Assembly: GCF_001983105.1 (NCBI RefSeq)
Contig: NZ_MOMC01000070.1
Location: forward strand, 48,760-55,250
Reading direction: 5' to 3'
DNA from: Pseudofrankia asymbiotica
Lineage (GTDB): Bacteria; Actinomycetota; Actinomycetes; Frankiales; Frankiaceae
DNA length: 6,491 nucleotides
Shown: piece by piece, positions 5,181 through 6,491 of the stretch
How positions within the stretch are numbered: the stretch's first letter is position 1
Layout of the letters: each line of letters opens with the position of its first letter
Translations under genes and position numbers: made by a program
The notes under the pieces: model-generated
The model's input: only the letters and a program-made list of their open reading frames with translations
Database searches by the model: none
Told to the model about the DNA's origin: nothing

Positions 5181-6038
5181 GTGGCCGACGGCGGCGTATC
5201 GACGACCAGTGAGTCCTCCGCGGTGCCGGGCGGCTCGCCGCCCGTCGCGGACGGCGTGAGCCTATACGTCGAGCTGGGTGACGGGCGCTGGCGCGCGACC
5301 GAGCACACGGCGGGGCCGTGGGACCCGGCGGCGCAGCACGGCGGGCCGCCGAGCGCGCTGCTGGCCCGGGCCGTCGAGCGGACCGCGCCACGCCCGGACA
5401 TGATGATCGCGCGGTTCACCACGGAGCTGCTGGGGCCCGTGCCCGTCGGCGAGCTGAACCTGCGGTCGCGGGTCACCCGGCCGGGGCGCAGCGTCGAGCA
5501 GGTCGAGGCGGTGCTCACCGCCGGCGGCCGGGACGTGGCGCGCGCCACCGCCTGGCAGGTCAGGCGCGCCGAGGGCGCGGGCGTGCCGCCGCGCCACCCG
5601 GCGCCCCCGCCCCTGCCGGGAGCGCCGCCGCCGCGCGCGCCCGGGCCGGGGCGCCTGCGCGGGTTCGCGAGCGCGATCGAGTGGCGCTCGGCGGGCCGGG
5701 GACGGATGAGCGTGCCCGGGCCGGCCGCGCTCTGGGGCCGACTGCGTTACCCGCTCGTCGCCGGCGAGGAGACCAGCCCGCTGCAGCGGGTGCTGGCGCT
5801 CGCCGACAACGGCAACGGGATCTCCAGCGAGACCGACTTCCTGACGACGTACTTCATCAACCCGGAGCTCACCGTGCATCTGCACCGCGAGCCGGCTGGC
5901 GAGTGGATCTGCGTCGACGCGACGACGGCGATCAGCCCCGGCGGCGCAGGCCTGGCCACCACTGTGCTGTCCGACCTCGACGGCCCGGTCGGCGTCGGCG
6001 CCCAGGCCCTGCTCGTCGCCCCGCGCCCCGGGCGTTAG
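5181..6038 (+). CDS. Double-hotdog acyl-CoA thioesterase-family protein
   Basis: The 285-residue product matches the actinobacterial thioesterase-family proteins with two fused hotdog folds (TesB-like, 4HBT_3 type), which hydrolyse acyl-CoA thioesters in the cytoplasm. The first fold, about residues 28-130, carries GPWDPAAQHGGPPSALLARAVE (45-66). A Pro-rich linker follows (136-157). The second fold, about 165-283, carries GPAALWGRLRYPLVAGEETSPLQRVLALADNGNGISS (180-216), FINPELTVHLHREPAGEWICVDA (225-247) and a final GAQALLVAPR, with Asp209 and Gln275 at positions usually conserved in such proteins. The actual acyl substrate cannot be read from sequence. GTG 5181 is preferred because of the TAACGT -10 element just upstream; a GTG at 5256 would remove 25 poorly conserved residues. 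It is a single-gene unit ending convergent to the Hsp70-like gene. Confidence 0.88.
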   Translation: MADGGVSTTSESSAVPGGSPPVADGVSLYVELGDGRWRATEHTAGPWDPAAQHGGPPSALLARAVERTAPRPDMMIARFTTELLGPVPVGELNLRSRVTRPGRSVEQVEAVLTAGGRDVARATAWQVRRAEGAGVPPRHPAPPPLPGAPPPRAPGPGRLRGFASAIEWRSAGRGRMSVPGPAALWGRLRYPLVAGEETSPLQRVLALADNGNGISSETDFLTTYFINPELTVHLHREPAGEWICVDATTAISPGGAGLATTVLSDLDGPVGVGAQALLVAPRPGR

Positions 6039-6114
6039 ACCGAGTCCCGAGTCCCGAACCCCGGCCCGCGACGCGCGTCCGCCGTGCCTCCGGCCGGACC
6101 GTTCCCGCGCGGGG
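6039..6114. other. Short convergent gap
   Basis: The 76-bp gap holds a CGAGTCC direct repeat (6041-6054) and three 10-bp self-complementary stretches: GACGCGCGTC at 6070-6079, TCCGGCCGGA at 6089-6098 and CCCGCGCGGG at 6104-6113. None has a proper loop and tail, so I do not call a terminator, though this is where one would lie. Confidence 0.35.
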
Positions 6115-6491
6115 CTAGAACACGAGCGGGAGGTCGCTGGCCGAGCCGGTCGGGCCGAGAGTGATCGGGTCCTGGAACGTCGTCGCCAGGTCGACGCGCT
6201 CGGTGTGCTCGCTGCCGCCCGCCAGGTCCCGGGCGTGGATGGTGAGCTGGCGCCGTCGGTCGACCGCGAGGACGATCTCCACCCGGGCCGTGCGCGCCGC
6301 GGTCGCCGCGAGGCCCGTCAGCTCGAACTGCCGGACGCGCCGGAACGTGCCCCCGGGCACGAAGTAGCCGCCGTCCTCCACGATGTGGACGGTGATGGCG
6401 TCCTGGTCGTCGGCCGCGTTCGTGACGAGCACCGTCTCGCGGACCGGCACGGACTTGCGAGCCGTGATGACCTCGCGGAACCTGCCCCCGG
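6115..6491 (-). CDS. Hsp70/DnaK-like protein, C-terminal part only
   Basis: The gene runs off the right edge; only its last 124 residues are visible. The frame stays open upstream of the GTG at 6450, so that codon is an internal Val rather than a start. The visible part aligns by eye with the beta substrate-binding domain of Hsp70: VITARKSVPVRETVLVTNAADDQ corresponds to the canonical IPRNTTIP...FTTAADNQ, ITVHIVEDG to the IxVxQGE strand, RRVRQFELTG to LGxFxLTGI, and VEIVLAVDRRRQLTIHARDLAGG to IEVTFDIDANGILxVSAxDxxTG. The canonical PPAPRG string is replaced by LAATAARTA. The protein ends about 30 residues later, so the helical lid of DnaK is missing. It is probably an accessory Hsp70-like protein rather than housekeeping DnaK. 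The ATPase domain would lie beyond the window. Confidence 0.72.
   Translation of the reverse strand, partial: GGRFREVITARKSVPVRETVLVTNAADDQDAITVHIVEDGGYFVPGGTFRRVRQFELTGLAATAARTARVEIVLAVDRRRQLTIHARDLAGGSEHTERVDLATTFQDPITLGPTGSASDLPLVF

Noticed and set aside
1..6491. tRNA, rRNA, CRISPR array, insertion sequence, prophage or toxin-antitoxin genes
   Set aside because: No cloverleaf, spaced repeats, terminal inverted repeats, transposase or integrase motifs were seen on either strand.

Overview
The window is very GC-rich, uses GTG and ATG starts, has GC-biased wobble positions and Ala/Gly/Pro-rich proteins. This fits a high-GC actinomycete, and the overall style is Frankia-like, although nothing in the sequence fixes the genus.

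Layout, left to right. Positions 1-177 hold no gene I can defend. A left-hand block on the + strand looks like a copper block: a small four-helix membrane protein (211-642), a secreted and then membrane-anchored CopC-type Cu(II)-binding protein (about 773-1498), and a large CopD-CtaG fusion (1488-3743) that overlaps the copC-like gene by 11 bp. Two nearly identical 19-bp palindromes, at 178-196 and 668-686, sit in front of the first gene and in front of the copC-like gene. They look like one operator used twice, so all three genes are probably controlled by one repressor that is not encoded in the window. The inferred job is to bind copper outside the membrane, pass it through or into the membrane, and feed it into cytochrome c oxidase assembly.

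The middle holds a convergent small DUF1232 membrane protein on the - strand (3824-4183). After a 219-bp divergent gap comes a + strand flavin-type pyridoxamine 5'-phosphate oxidase-family protein (4403-5032). Its stop codon lies against a short tandem repeat, followed by a 150-bp gap packed with palindromes: a terminator-like hairpin, a CRP-like site, and a perfect 19-bp palindrome over the -35 position of the next gene.

The right-hand part holds a double-hotdog acyl-CoA thioesterase-family protein (5181-6038), probably translated from a leaderless mRNA. Convergent to it is the C-terminal end of an Hsp70/DnaK-like protein on the - strand (6115 to the edge), which stops right after the beta substrate-binding domain and has no helical lid.

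Most of the window is ordinary core or accessory actinobacterial content. The best lead is the duplicated palindrome that ties the uncharacterised four-helix protein to the copper genes. I found no RNA gene, insertion sequence, CRISPR array or attachment site.
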